Source: JAMXLO01 sp963794185
GTDB lineage: Bacteria; Pseudomonadota; Alphaproteobacteria; Acetobacterales; Acetobacteraceae
Length of the DNA stretch: 64,000 nt
Direction: 5' to 3'
Assembly (NCBI GenBank): GCA_963794185.1
Contig: CAWCDM010000137.1
Coordinates: forward strand, 7,659-71,658
In this document: positions 27,238-37,226 of the stretch, piece after piece
How the letters are laid out: each line of letters begins with the position of its first letter
Position numbering within the stretch: the stretch's first letter is position 1
The notes under the pieces: generated by a model
What the model was told of the DNA's origin: nothing
The model's input: the letters and a program-made list of their open reading frames with translations, nothing else
The model's database searches: none
Program-made: the position numbers and the translations under genes

Positions 27238-28401
27238 ATGTTCGGCTTGCGGACGAATTCGTACGCCAAACGGGCGATGTCCCTGGACTGGCAGGCTTCG
27301 AAGGATCACGTGGCGCAGTTTGACCGGATCATGAACCTCGTGGGCTGGCCCCGTTGGTTGGCCGCGGCAGGCGCGCTGGCGATGGTGGTCCTGATGTCAG
27401 GCTTCGTCGCCCGTGCCGATGAGCCGGTACGGCTGAAGGTCGTTGGTGGCCTCGCGGGCGTCAGCCAGTATGAGCGCCTGGAGAAACCGTTCTGGGAACA
27501 TCGCATCGAGGCGCTCTCGAACGGCAGCATCCAGGCGGAAATCCATGCATTCGATCGCAGCGGCCTGCCCGGTCAGGAAATGCTGCAGCTGATGCGGCTG
27601 GGCATCGTGCCGTTCGGAACCGCCCTGCTTGCCGTCGTCTCGGGGGACGAACCCGAGCTCAATGCCGTCGATCTTCCGGCGCTCAATCCCGACATGCAGG
27701 CCTTGCGGCGAACCGTCGGGCTATACCGGCCGCATCTGCAGAAGATACTCCGGACCAAGTTCGGCATCGAACTGCTCGCCGTCTACGCCTATCCAGCGCA
27801 GGTCATCTTTTGTGCCAAGCCCTTCACCGGCTTGAGCGATCTGGTCGGACGGCGCATCCGCACCTCGTCCGTCGGGCAATCCGAGATGATGGCCGCATTG
27901 GGGGCAATCCCGGTGCTCACGCCGTTTGCCGAGATCGTCAGCTCGGTCCGGACCGGTGTGGTCGATTGCGCCATCACCGGGACATTGAGCGGCAATGAAA
28001 TCGGCCTGCCCAAGGTCACGTCCTATATTTACCCAATGGCAATAAGCTGGGGCTTGTCGTTCTTCGGCGCGAACGCCGCGGTATGGGAGGCACTGCGACC
28101 AGACCTGCGCGCGACGCTGAGAGAGGCGATAGCTGGTCTGGAACGCGAGATCTGGGACGCGGCCGATCGTGAAACCGCGGTCGGTCTGGCATGTGACATC
28201 GGTGCTCCCGACTGCGGTGGTGAACATAGTCCCGGCCACATGGTGCTCGTGCCGGTCACGCCGCAGGACGAGGCGACGCGGAAGCGCTTGTTGGTCGAGT
28301 CGGTGCTGCCAGGCTGGATACAGCGCTGTGGCACCGAGTGCGTTGCCACGTGGAACCGCGAATTGGCGCCTGCGCTGGGCATCAAGGCCGCGCCGGATTG
28401 A
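27238..28401 (+). CDS. TRAP transporter solute-binding protein, DctP family
   Basis: The 387-residue ORF includes a signal segment at about 38-60 (WLAAAGALAMVVLMSGFVARA); starting at ATG 27331 would give a conventional 356-residue precursor, while 27238 adds a 31-residue extension. VVGGLAGVSQYERLEKPFWE, FCAKPFTGLSDLVGRRIRTS, and VSSVRTGVVDCAITG are typical DctP motifs, including the Arg that pairs with the substrate carboxylate. It should bind a carboxylated solute in the periplasm. No DctQ/DctM membrane genes are nearby, so it is an orphan. Confidence 0.82.
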   Translation: MFGLRTNSYAKRAMSLDWQASKDHVAQFDRIMNLVGWPRWLAAAGALAMVVLMSGFVARADEPVRLKVVGGLAGVSQYERLEKPFWEHRIEALSNGSIQAEIHAFDRSGLPGQEMLQLMRLGIVPFGTALLAVVSGDEPELNAVDLPALNPDMQALRRTVGLYRPHLQKILRTKFGIELLAVYAYPAQVIFCAKPFTGLSDLVGRRIRTSSVGQSEMMAALGAIPVLTPFAEIVSSVRTGVVDCAITGTLSGNEIGLPKVTSYIYPMAISWGLSFFGANAAVWEALRPDLRATLREAIAGLEREIWDAADRETAVGLACDIGAPDCGGEHSPGHMVLVPVTPQDEATRKRLLVESVLPGWIQRCGTECVATWNRELAPALGIKAAPD

Positions 28402-28486
28402 CCTGCGGGCGCGACAGAGCGGGCGCCACCCACGCCCGAGAACACGACATCGCCGGCAACTGTTCGTAACACCGGCTTGCGGCGTT

Positions 28487-29008
28487 TCAGGCCGCGGCGT
28501 ACTTGAGCGCGCTGTCGAACAGACGATAATAAGTTCGGCTCAGCGATTGCGCTCCGCATGCCTCGTACATCGCGCGCGCTGCGGTATTCCCCGAGTCGGT
28601 TGTCCAATCGAGCGCCGAGAAACCCTCGCTGAGAGCGAGGCGTGCTGCCGCCTTCACGAGCGCCTGTCCAACGCCACGCCGCCGCATGGTCTTTGCCACG
28701 TAGAGGTCACGAATATAGAGCGAGCGGGTCAATTCGAACGCCGGGAATGTCACATTCATGATCAAAGAGGCAATGAGCTGTTCGCCCACCAGGGCAACAA
28801 GAACATGCGGGTCGAAGTGGTCTGCCGGCGGCTTGCAGGCCAGGGTCGCCGCTGCTGTGGCCGCCGTATCGGATACTGGACGGCCGTAGTGGCATTGCAT
28901 CTCCGCGAGGATCAGTGCGAGTCCGGGGATGTCTGCTGCGGATGGACGGCGGACGACGATATCCTGCGGATATACGTCATCGAGGTGAGCAGTTCGCAAA
29001 TACATCAT
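28487..29008 (-). CDS. GNAT-family N-acetyltransferase
   Basis: The 173-residue protein has the GNAT core: IVVRRPSAADIPGLALIL at the N-terminus, RSLYIRDLYVAKTMRRRGVGQAL (motif A, acetyl-CoA binding R-x-x-G-x-G) and NTAARAMYEACGAQ. It transfers an acetyl group to an amine in the cytosol. The substrate is not predictable. It is convergent with the TRAP binding protein. Confidence 0.85.
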   Translation of the reverse strand: MMYLRTAHLDDVYPQDIVVRRPSAADIPGLALILAEMQCHYGRPVSDTAATAAATLACKPPADHFDPHVLVALVGEQLIASLIMNVTFPAFELTRSLYIRDLYVAKTMRRRGVGQALVKAAARLALSEGFSALDWTTDSGNTAARAMYEACGAQSLSRTYYRLFDSALKYAAA

Positions 29009-29713
29009 GACGTGCCAAAGGCCTTTTTTGCTGATATGCTGGGATCGTTGCCGTTGGCCGCGACAGGGCCGCCAACCACTATATATAAAGATGCCAGCCG
29101 TTTCGATAACGGATGTGGAATCAATGATCGCCTACCGAACCACTGATGACAGGTCAGGCAGCTCGCGCACCGGCAAGCCAAATTATATGACCACAAATGG
29201 GCGGGTGCATCTTGGGTGAGGCGGCGCCAAAGGCGGTCATGCTCAGATTGACTGATCACGGGCGTGCTCTGCCCTGGCAACGTGTTTCGCTCATTCCGAG
29301 GCGGTAGCAGGTCAGGTTCCTGCTGCCGCACCTTGCCATACTTATCATGTATTAGCATCAAAATTGTTCTCGACAACCAGTCCCCGCACATGTCAAAAGG
29401 AAACTTATGTGCGGCCTGCTCCAAAGTGCCACGGCCATGTCTCAGCAGTTCATCGGTTTCAGCACAGCTTCAAGCTTACCAATTGCAGCGATGCGTCATT
29501 TTTTAGCCGACCGCACGTCCGGCTTTTTTCAACGGCAGCGCCCGAATAATCGCCGAACGCAAGCAATCATCGTTGCAGGTCGCGGCGCCATGGAATGCGA
29601 TCCGCTGGTCCAGGTTCCTTCTGCCACCTTGATGCCCACTACCCTGAGCGACCATCGGGCTGCTGTAACGCCTTATCCGTATCAGACCGGCGTTATGAAA
29701 CCGCCATAAGAAT
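29009..29713. other. Long intergenic stretch upstream of GGDEF-EAL gene
   Basis: About 700 bases, visibly A+T-richer than its surroundings (for example TATATATAAAG near 29081). No frame has family features and no repeat family of this window is present. It probably holds the promoter regions of the divergent acetyltransferase and signalling genes; I cannot place them. Confidence 0.4.
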
Positions 29714-32700
29714 ATGATCACAACGATATTCGGCAGTTATTTTTCTGTCTCGCCCGCCTTGGCGCACTTTACCATGTCCGCGCGGCGCATGCGGCTGACC
29801 GTCGCGCTAGGGGCGAGCCTCATACTCGGGACGTTGATCGGCGGCAGCGCGCTCTTGTTGGAACGGACACGGCAGACCGCGCTGCACGCTGTCGACACGA
29901 CGCTGCAGAACGCCGCGCTGGTGGTGGAGAACACGATCAACCGTCAACTCCTGCAGGTGGATGGCGCTTTGGCCAGCCTGCCGGCACTTTTCGTGGCCGT
30001 CGCGGGCCAAAACGGCGAGATCGATCAGCAGTCAGCGACGCGATTGCTGCGCTCATTCAACTTCGAGACCTTCGCCTTTCGCGATCTGCTGCTGATCCGT
30101 CCCGATGGTACGCTCTGGGCCGCGGCGCGGCCGAGGCCAAGAAACCAGCCGCCGCCGCCGATTCCGCCACCGCAAGGAGCGCCACACCCTGGCACCGTTG
30201 CAGTCCAGGGTCCGCTACGCAACCCACTCACCGGAGACTGGACCTTGCTCCTCGCGCGGCCGATTGCTCTGCCTGGGGTTGGCGAACTGCAAGCGGTAGC
30301 CGAAATACCAATGGCGTTCATTACGACCCTGCTATCTCCCGTCGGCGAGATTCCCGGTCTGCGCATCTACATCGAACGGCCGGATGGCCTGCTGCTCGCC
30401 AGTCTGCCGCACGATGAGCTGAAGATCGGCAAGCAGCTCGTGCCGGCGGTCAACAATCTGAAGCCGGATAACGTCCCATTCCTCGTCCCGCCTAAGATCA
30501 TGCGCCCCGCCACCGTGGCGATCTCGCGGCACACGCTCTACCCCGACGTTCAGGTAACCCTGACCCTTGATTTGTCGACCGCCATGGCGGACTGGGCGCG
30601 AGATCGCGACCGCCTGCTCATCGTCGTCACGATGGCGGGGCTGCTCGTGCTGGCACTTGCAGTCGCGCTGTATGCGGCAATGCGCGAGCGCGAGCGGGTC
30701 GAGACGGAGCGCATGAAGTCGCGCGACACGCTGGACAGCGCCATTGAATCGATGTCCGACGGCTTTGTCATGTGGGACGAGCAGGATCGCCTGATTACCT
30801 GCAACCAGAGATACCTTGATTTATACTCCATCAGCGCTCCATTCATCAAACCCGGCGCTCTCTTCGAGGATATCATCCGGGAAGGAGCAGAGCTGGGTCA
30901 GTATCCACAGGCCGGCGACGATATCAGACGATTCGTTCGTGATACAGTCGACTGGCATCGTGGCAATCACGGCTCTCTTGAACGTCTGCTGCCGGACGGC
31001 AGATGGGTGCTGATAACCGAGCGGCACACGCCGAGCGGCGGCACGGTCGGTATTCGCACCGACATCACAGCACTCAAGGAGGCGCTGTCGGATCTTGCGG
31101 TCGCCAATGAACGAGCCAGGCAGGCCGTTGCGGAAGTTCAGCTGCAGAACGTGGCGCTCACCGAGCGTGATTTCGCATTGCGCATGCAGAACATGCTGTT
31201 CACCGCGGCCTTGAACAACATGTCCCAAGGGCTTCTGATGGTCGACTCCGAACGCAGACTGATCGTCTGCAACAATCGGTTTCTCGATATATTCCGGATT
31301 ACCGCGGAGCATCCGTCCCCGGGCACAACCACGGCTGCGCTGTTCCACTCTATAGAGACTGGCGGCGGTCTCAGTCCTTCCGCGGTGCAGAAGATCTATC
31401 GACAGCAGGAGGAACTCGCGGCGTCGCAGCGGTCAGGCACGTTTGTCACCATCGACGACGACCGCATTGCTTTGGCTGTATCCCAATGTCCCTTGTCCGA
31501 TGGCGGCTGGGTCGCAACCTACGAGGACGTCACGGAACAGCAGCGCACCGAGGGGCGCATTCGTTTCATGGCCCACCATGATACCCTCACTCAACTGCCG
31601 AACCGGGTACTGTTCCATAACAGCATAGACGACGTGCTGTGCCATTTGACGAAGGATGACCGGCGCCTGGCGCTGTTGTATCTCGATCTGGACAAATTCA
31701 AGTACGTGAACGACACACTTGGACACCCGGCGGGCGATGCGCTGCTTGAGGCTGCCGCGCGACGGCTCCAGGCGTGCGTTCGTGAATCCGACATCGTTGC
31801 CCGCCTCGGGGGTGACGAGTTCGCAATCCTCTACCTCTCAGCGGAGCTGCCGGTCGCTGCGATCCAACTGGCCCAGCGCCTGATCGATGCGCTCAGTGCC
31901 CCGTACAAGATCGGTCAGCGCCAGGTGGAAGTGGGTGTCAGCATCGGCATCGCGATTGCGACCGGCTCCGATATGGATGGCGATACACTGCTGAAGAACG
32001 CCGATATGGCGCTGTACCAGGCCAAGGCAATGGGGCGGGGAACCTACTGCGTCTTTGAGGCAGAGTTGGAGGCCAGACTGCATGCCCGCCTCACGAGTGA
32101 GGTGGATCTGCGCGCCGCGGTTGAGCGCGAACAGTTCGAAATTCATTATCAACCAATCTTCGATCTGCATAGCAATCGGCTCTGTGGGTTCGAGGCCCTG
32201 TTGCGCTGGAAACACCCTACCCATGGGATTGTTTCGCCAGGTCAGTTCATCCCATTGGCCGAGGAACTGGGGCTAATAAAGTCAATCGGTGCATGGCTCT
32301 TTCATCAGGCCTGTTCGGACGCGGTGCGGTTTCTAGGCAACGTGAAAATCGCGGTCAATCTGTCGCCCATTCAACTTGAGGACGACGGCATTATCGAAAT
32401 CATCAGCTCGGCACTCGCTGCGTCCGGATTGGATCCCGCCAGGCTGGAGATCGAAATCACAGAATCGGCACTCTTGAAGAACAGCGTGTTAACCATCGCG
32501 CTTCTGGTCCGGTTGCATTGCCTCGGCCTTAGCATTGCACTCGACGATTTCGGAACTGGTTACTCGTCGCTCAGCTACCTTAGAAGCTTCCCATTCGACA
32601 AGATCAAGATCGACCGTCTGTTCATCAGCGAAATGGCAACGCGGGACGATTGCGCAGCGATTGTCAGCTCGATCGTGAGCCTGGCCTCCCGGCTCGGCAT

Positions 32701-32836
32701 GACGACGACAGCGGAAGGTGTGGAGACACAGGAGCAGCTCGATCTCGTCCGCAACGTGGGATGCTCCTCGGCGCAGGGCTACCTGTTCGGACGACCTCAG
32801 CCCATCAGCAAGATCGTCGCAGCAATGCCCGTCTGA
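29714..32836 (+). CDS. Membrane-bound PAS-GGDEF-EAL cyclic-di-GMP enzyme
   Basis: The 1040-residue protein has a membrane segment at about 30-50, a periplasmic sensor region to about 295 with a Pro-rich loop (RNQPPPPIPPPQG), and a second membrane segment at about 300-325. Two PAS-type domains follow (DGFVMWDEQDRLITCNQRYL and QGLLMVDSERRLIVCNNRFL). The GGDEF motif is intact (GGDEF at 699-703) and so is EAL (E827-L829 in FEALLRW), with DDFGTGYSS downstream. It may both make and degrade c-di-GMP, controlled by a periplasmic cue. The RxxD inhibitory site is not obvious. Start could be moved to ATG 29774. Confidence 0.93.
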   Translation: MITTIFGSYFSVSPALAHFTMSARRMRLTVALGASLILGTLIGGSALLLERTRQTALHAVDTTLQNAALVVENTINRQLLQVDGALASLPALFVAVAGQNGEIDQQSATRLLRSFNFETFAFRDLLLIRPDGTLWAAARPRPRNQPPPPIPPPQGAPHPGTVAVQGPLRNPLTGDWTLLLARPIALPGVGELQAVAEIPMAFITTLLSPVGEIPGLRIYIERPDGLLLASLPHDELKIGKQLVPAVNNLKPDNVPFLVPPKIMRPATVAISRHTLYPDVQVTLTLDLSTAMADWARDRDRLLIVVTMAGLLVLALAVALYAAMRERERVETERMKSRDTLDSAIESMSDGFVMWDEQDRLITCNQRYLDLYSISAPFIKPGALFEDIIREGAELGQYPQAGDDIRRFVRDTVDWHRGNHGSLERLLPDGRWVLITERHTPSGGTVGIRTDITALKEALSDLAVANERARQAVAEVQLQNVALTERDFALRMQNMLFTAALNNMSQGLLMVDSERRLIVCNNRFLDIFRITAEHPSPGTTTAALFHSIETGGGLSPSAVQKIYRQQEELAASQRSGTFVTIDDDRIALAVSQCPLSDGGWVATYEDVTEQQRTEGRIRFMAHHDTLTQLPNRVLFHNSIDDVLCHLTKDDRRLALLYLDLDKFKYVNDTLGHPAGDALLEAAARRLQACVRESDIVARLGGDEFAILYLSAELPVAAIQLAQRLIDALSAPYKIGQRQVEVGVSIGIAIATGSDMDGDTLLKNADMALYQAKAMGRGTYCVFEAELEARLHARLTSEVDLRAAVEREQFEIHYQPIFDLHSNRLCGFEALLRWKHPTHGIVSPGQFIPLAEELGLIKSIGAWLFHQACSDAVRFLGNVKIAVNLSPIQLEDDGIIEIISSALAASGLDPARLEIEITESALLKNSVLTIALLVRLHCLGLSIALDDFGTGYSSLSYLRSFPFDKIKIDRLFISEMATRDDCAAIVSSIVSLASRLGMTTTAEGVETQEQLDLVRNVGCSSAQGYLFGRPQPISKIVAAMPV

Positions 32837-32851
32837 GCGGCGGGTGTAGGG

Positions 32852-33685
32852 TCAGTAATGCGTCACCCACGGGCTGTTCAGGGCTTCCTCGATGCGACGG
32901 TGGCGGGCCTTGATGACATCGGCGGGCACGGCGCTGACAAAGGCGTAGAACGTCTTGGTACGGATCGCGTCCACCACGCGCTCTCCCACCTTCTTCGGAT
33001 CGAGGCCCGTGGTGGCGAGGCGTTCGGCCAGCACCGCTTCGTCATTGGCGCGCACCTGTGGCCCACCCATGTGGCCCGGGCGATTGCGTGCGCCGCGTGC
33101 GATGTTCGTGTTGATCGGACCAGGGCATAGCACCGAGACGCCGACGTTGGTGCCTTCCAGTTCGTGCTCCAAGGCCTCGGACAGTGAAAGGGCGGCGTAT
33201 TTGCTCATCGAATACGGCCCCTGGTTGGTGCCGCGGCGATTCTGGAAGCCGGCGACCGAGGCGGTGTTGACAACATGCCCTTCCTCGCCGTGCCGGAGAA
33301 TGGCGGGGACGAAGTGGCGGATGCCGTGGATGATCCCCCAGATGTTCACGCCGATCACGAACTCCCAGTCGCCGGGCGGCACGTCGATCATCCTTGTGCC
33401 ATGCATCGGCACGCCCGCGTTGTTGCAGGCGATATGGAGTTTTCCGAAGTTGCGTTCGGCTTCCGCCAGGGCATCGAGAACGGATTGCTCCTGCGTCACG
33501 TCGATCCGCAACGGCATGACGCGCTTGTTGGTGCCGGAGAGGCCATGGGCGGCCTGCTCGACCGCGTCCTTCTGGATGTCAGCCATGACCACGTTGGCGC
33601 CGGCCTCGGCGAGCGCGGTCGCAATGCCGAGGCCAATGCCGGACGCGGCGCCGGTGACGATGGCGGTCTTGCCGGAGATGTCCAT
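32852..33685 (-). CDS. SDR-family oxidoreductase
   Basis: The 277-residue protein has TGAASGIGLG (cofactor motif), NNAGV, and the catalytic Ser in NTASVAGF with YSMSK, so it is a classical short-chain dehydrogenase. LCPGPINTNIARG follows as usual. It is the last gene of a minus-strand set after an enoyl-CoA-hydratase-like gene and an amidohydrolase, which suggests one catabolic operon. Substrate unknown. Confidence 0.9.
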   Translation of the reverse strand: MDISGKTAIVTGAASGIGLGIATALAEAGANVVMADIQKDAVEQAAHGLSGTNKRVMPLRIDVTQEQSVLDALAEAERNFGKLHIACNNAGVPMHGTRMIDVPPGDWEFVIGVNIWGIIHGIRHFVPAILRHGEEGHVVNTASVAGFQNRRGTNQGPYSMSKYAALSLSEALEHELEGTNVGVSVLCPGPINTNIARGARNRPGHMGGPQVRANDEAVLAERLATTGLDPKKVGERVVDAIRTKTFYAFVSAVPADVIKARHRRIEEALNSPWVTHY

Positions 33686-33700
33686 GTGCGCGGGACCTTT

Positions 33701-34472
33701 CTATTTCGGCGGGTCGATCTGTTCCATCAGCGCCAGGCCTTCCATCGCAAGCCCGTAACCAAGCAGATCCTGCATGCGCTTCTTCAGGTATTCCGTGAAC
33801 ATCAATCGCGTATAGCGCAGCAGAAGGGTGGGCTTCGCCGCCAGGGCTTCAGCGTGTTCCCAGGCACGCGCCAGGACCTTGTCGGGCGGCAGGATCTCCG
33901 CCACCAGGCCGAGATCCTTCGCTTCCTGCGCCGACAGAGTCTGACCGGTGAGCAGGAAGTAGCGGCCCCGATTCATGCCCAGCAGCAGAGGCATGACGAT
34001 ATGCATGCCGTCCCCCGGGACCAGGCCGTTCGGGAAATGCGCGGAGTCCTGGAACGCTGCCGTATCCGCGGCGAGCACGATGTCCGACAGCAGCGGAATT
34101 TCGCCGTGCCGCCACGCCGGGCCGTTGATCGCCGAAATGACCGGCACCTCGATGTTCAGCAGGTTCATCAGCAAGGCGCGGCCTTCCCAGTGCACGCGGT
34201 CGAACGCGTTGGACGGTCAGGCCTGGGCTGATCGCGCTCTGGCCCGGGGTCGCGCGGACGCCGGACCATTCGTCGCCGGTGCCGGTCAGGATCACCACCC
34301 GGTTCTCCCGGTCGCGCGCGACATCGGCGAACGCGTCGGGCAGTTCGCCATGCGGACCGAGCCCCCAGCGCAGCGGGCCATTGTCGGTGTGGAACCGCAT
34401 CTCCAGGATGCCGTTCTCGCGGCGCATGTGGATGCACGCGTATTTCGTCGCGTAGCTGTCGAAACGGCTCAT
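33701..34472 (-). pseudogene. Enoyl-CoA hydratase/isomerase-family protein, frameshifted
   Basis: The first frame runs from ATG 34472 (MSRFDSYATKYACIHMRR, NGILEMRFHTDNGPLRWG, NRVVILTGTGDEWSG). A one-base shift near 34205 moves homology to NAFDRVHWEGRALLMNLL, then AINGPAWRHGEIPLLSDIVL, AHFPNGLVPGDGMHIV and GLVAEILPPDKV, ending at 33701. This is a crotonase fold. The usual oxyanion-hole context is altered (PAWRHGEIP instead of PAxGGG), so the reaction may differ from hydration. It lies 15 bases before the SDR gene and just after the amidohydrolase, likely co-transcribed. Confidence 0.8.
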
Positions 34473-34488
34473 CGCGATGTCTCCCGGT

Positions 34489-35563
34489 TCAGGGCACGGT
34501 CAACCGATACACCTTCGCCGCAGTGCCGCTGTAGAGCGCGGCCTTTTCGGTGGCCGATGCGTTGGCGGTGATGCGCTTGAACGCGTTCCACAGCTCGGTG
34601 TAGCCGCACGACTGCTTGTCGGGCGGGAAAGTTGCTTTCGAACATGCAGCGGTTGACGCCGAAGGCCTCGATGCAGGGCTCGACGTACTGCCGCCACGCC
34701 GCCGCGAGCTCCTCGGACGACGGCGGGACGTCACGCTCGTGGAAGTCGAAACCGACCGAGACCATGCCGATCCCACCGAGCTTGCAATAGACGTTCGGGC
34801 ATTTGGCAAGTTCGAAAATGTCCTTGCGCCAGCCGGCAAGAACCTCCTGCCGATGCCCGTTGTAAGGCCCGACCCCGAGAATGCCGCCGACATGATTGAG
34901 GATGATGGTGGTGCCCGGATAGGCACGCGCGAGGTCGATCGCGTCCGGTAGTTGCGGATGATACTGCCATGACTCGAAACTGAGGCCCAACGGTACCAGC
35001 TGGGCGAAGCCCTCGCGGAATTTCGGGTCAAGGACCAGATGCGGGGGAACAATGCGGGATGCGTATTTGCCGACCGATTCGTTGCCGTCCCAGGCGACGC
35101 CGTGGCGGAGACCGCGCAGACGCCCGCCGGCGGCGGTGATCTCGGCTTCCAGCAGTTCGCGCACGCGCGCGCCGACGGAGAGGTCGCCGCCGCCGACGAT
35201 GCCCTCGGCGACGCGGCAGGGGCCATAGCCGCCCGAGGCGCTCATGGCGGCGATGCCGGTGACGAACTCGACCTCGCCCAGGGCGGCCATCTCGCGAGGG
35301 CCATCCTTCCGGTACATCGCGCGGCATTCGAGGAAGACGGTCGAGACGATGTTATGCCCGCCACCGATATCAGCGAGGAGTTCGGGCAACAGGTAGTGGC
35401 CGCGATGCGGCATATCCCAGAAATGATGGTGCGGATCGATGATCGGCAGATCGGGCTCCAGCGCCGTCTCGGTGGGGCGCTTCGCCAGCCACGCCTTCAG
35501 TGCTGCGTCGTCGCGATACACGCCGCCGCGGAATTCGCCTTGGGAGTCTCCGAACTGTGGCAT
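34489..35563 (-). pseudogene. Amidohydrolase family 2 (TIM-barrel), C-terminal frameshift
   Basis: ATG 35563 after GGAGGAAACAAG starts MPQFGDSQGEFRGGVY. IIDPHHHFWDMP provides the metal HxH motif, and GLRHGVAWDGNESVG, SFESWQYHPQ, ILNHVGGILGVGPY and MFESNFP match the PDC-hydrolase/aminocarboxymuconate-type group. The open frame then drifts near 34625; homology continues as PDKQSCGYTELWNAFKRI to SGTAAKVYRLTVP, stop at 34489. It would hydrolyse a lactone or decarboxylate in the cytosol. It heads the hydratase-SDR gene set. Confidence 0.82.
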
Positions 35564-35762
35564 GCTTGTTTCCTCCGATGGTGTTATGGCGTGTTTCGTC
35601 ATCTGGCCGCGCCGGCGACCAGCTTACGCCCGGGCCCGGCGATCTCAAGCTGCGCCTTCGCGGACAGTGCCCGGATGCAGATCCTGCGAGTAGGTCGGGC
35701 CGTCAATCGACCTGCAGATGCAAACCAAGGTAAGCGTGATCGGCCGGTGCCATTGAAAGACA

Positions 35763-35911
35763 GAAGAATTTCGACACGGAGTACGACGCGAGGACCACGG
35801 AGGGCCACGGAGGGCCACGGAGGTCATCTCTGCTGCACACACAGTGCATTTGATCCCTTCTCCGTGGCCCTTCGAAGCCCTCAATTCGTCCTCCGTGTTG
35901 AAACCCTTCTT
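35763..35911. repeat. Dispersed repeat family 5 (CCACGGAGGG tandem with inverted ends)
   Basis: A core of repeated CCACGGAGGG (35795-35823) lies inside arms AAGAATTTCGACACGGAG (35764-35781) and CTCCGTGTTGAAACCCTTCTT-like sequence (35891-35911). It ends exactly where the GMC oxidoreductase remnant loses its homology, so its insertion may have truncated that gene. Confidence 0.6.
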
Positions 35912-35917
35912 GCGAAC

Positions 35918-36199
35918 TGTCCAACCGCTCTGGCGGTGGATGTTCGCCCGATTGCTTTGCGAGGCAAACGCGCCTTGATCGGCGAGTTGTCGTCGTTGAT
36001 CGGATAGTCGATCGGCCGCGCCCGCCGGTTCGGGCTGATGGCGAAATCACTGTACAGCTGCGCTTCCCAGTCCCGCCCATTGGTCGGGTAGTCCGTGTTC
36101 CAGACAAAGGATCTTCATGCGCGTGTCGGCCAGGCTCCACGCCACCGCCGCACCCGAAGCGCCGGCGCCAATGATCAGCATGTCCACCGTTTCGTTCAT
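35918..36199 (-). pseudogene. GMC-family oxidoreductase, N-terminal remnant
   Basis: From ATG 36199 the minus strand reads NETVDMLIIGAGASGAAVAW (FAD-binding GxGxxG) and SLADTRMKILCLEHG. After a frameshift near 36090 it continues as DYPTNGRDWEAQLYSDFAIS and RARPIDYPINDDNSPI, the typical early GMC region (WE...NP..R....DYPI). Homology ends at the family-5 repeat; the C-terminal 400 residues are absent. It is divergent from the GST gene. Confidence 0.7.
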
Positions 36200-36314
36200 C
36201 GCTCACTCCCTGGACCGCACATGGCCTATCACACCGCGGCGGTTCGCGGCAGTATGGCGGTGCGTCCACAGAGCCCATCGCGGCAGCAATCAGCGCGCAC
36301 AGGGAGTATCCGCA

Positions 36315-37067
36315 ATGATCGACCTCTACTTCTGGCCCACCGGCAATGGCAAGAAGATCGTCATCCTGCTCGAAGAACTCGGGCTGCCCTATACGTTCAA
36401 GCCGATCAACATCGGCCGCGGCGACCAACTCACCCCGGCGTTCCTGAAGATCTCGCCCAACGGCCGCATGCCGGCGATCGTCGATGACGAACCGATGGGC
36501 GGCGGAGAGCCGATCTCGATCTTCGAGTCCGGCGCCATCATGACCTACCTGGCCGAGAAGACCGGAAAGTTCTGCCCCACCGACCCGCGCGGGAAATACG
36601 ACGTGGCGCAGTGGGTGAGCTGGCAGATGGCCAATCAGGGCCCGAAGCTGGGCGAGCAAGGCCATTTCCGGCGCGCGCTTGCCAGCGGCAAGAATGGCGA
36701 CCTCACCTACGCTCTTCGCCGCTTCGACAACGAAGCGCATCGCATCTTCGGCGTGATGAACCTCGGCTTGTTCAACAAGCGCTATCTCGCCGCCGGCGAA
36801 TACACCATCGCCGACATGATCTGCTATCCCTGGGCATCAAGCTGGGCCACCCGGGACATCGACCTCGAGGAATTTCCCAACGTGAAGCGCTGGCTGGAAG
36901 AGATTGGCGAGCGGCCGGCGGTCAAGAAGGCGATGGCCCTGGGACCGGAGTTCCGCGAGGACCCGGCCTCGATCAGCGCCGAGGAGCAGGCCCGCCGGCA
37001 GAAACTTGTCGCGGACCAGCGGGCGCAGAAAATCCCGGCGGAATGGATGAGCGCCGCGGCAGGATAG
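36315..37067 (+). CDS. Glutathione S-transferase, YghU/Ure2-like
   Basis: ATG 36315 follows AGGGAGTATCCGC. The 250-residue protein starts MIDLYFWPTGNGKKIVILLE and has KISPNGRMPAIVDDEP and IFESGAIMTYLAEKTGKF, the N-terminal thioredoxin-like GSH site with Asn-Gly in place of a catalytic Tyr/Ser/Cys, as in nu-class enzymes. The C-terminal helical domain (YTIADMICYPW) is complete. Such proteins act as disulfide-bond reductases or in glutathione-dependent ring or ether cleavage. It lies divergent from a dead GMC gene. Confidence 0.88.
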   Translation: MIDLYFWPTGNGKKIVILLEELGLPYTFKPINIGRGDQLTPAFLKISPNGRMPAIVDDEPMGGGEPISIFESGAIMTYLAEKTGKFCPTDPRGKYDVAQWVSWQMANQGPKLGEQGHFRRALASGKNGDLTYALRRFDNEAHRIFGVMNLGLFNKRYLAAGEYTIADMICYPWASSWATRDIDLEEFPNVKRWLEEIGERPAVKKAMALGPEFREDPASISAEEQARRQKLVADQRAQKIPAEWMSAAAG

Positions 37068-37113
37068 GCGACGCCGGCGCGCATACCGTGTCGACGCGTA
37101 ACCGTGCATCCCT

Positions 37114-37203
37114 CCTGTCAATGCGAGGAGCCTTGCGACGAAGCAATCCCGGGCCGCGTGCGTTCCTGGTCCGGGATTGCTTCGCTGCACTCACAATGAC
37201 AGG
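37114..37203. repeat. Dispersed palindrome family 2 (ATGCGAGGAGC..GACGAAGCAA type)
   Basis: Left arm CCTGTCAATGCGAGGAGC and GACGAAGCAATCCCGG; right arm is its imperfect complement ending TCACAATGACAGG. It lies between the convergent GST and deazaflavin-reductase genes. Other copies are at 39509-39608 and a half copy at 60971-60998. This type is widespread in alphaproteobacteria. Confidence 0.8.
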
Positions 37204-37226
37204 GGTCGTGCCGGCCCGTCGACTGC

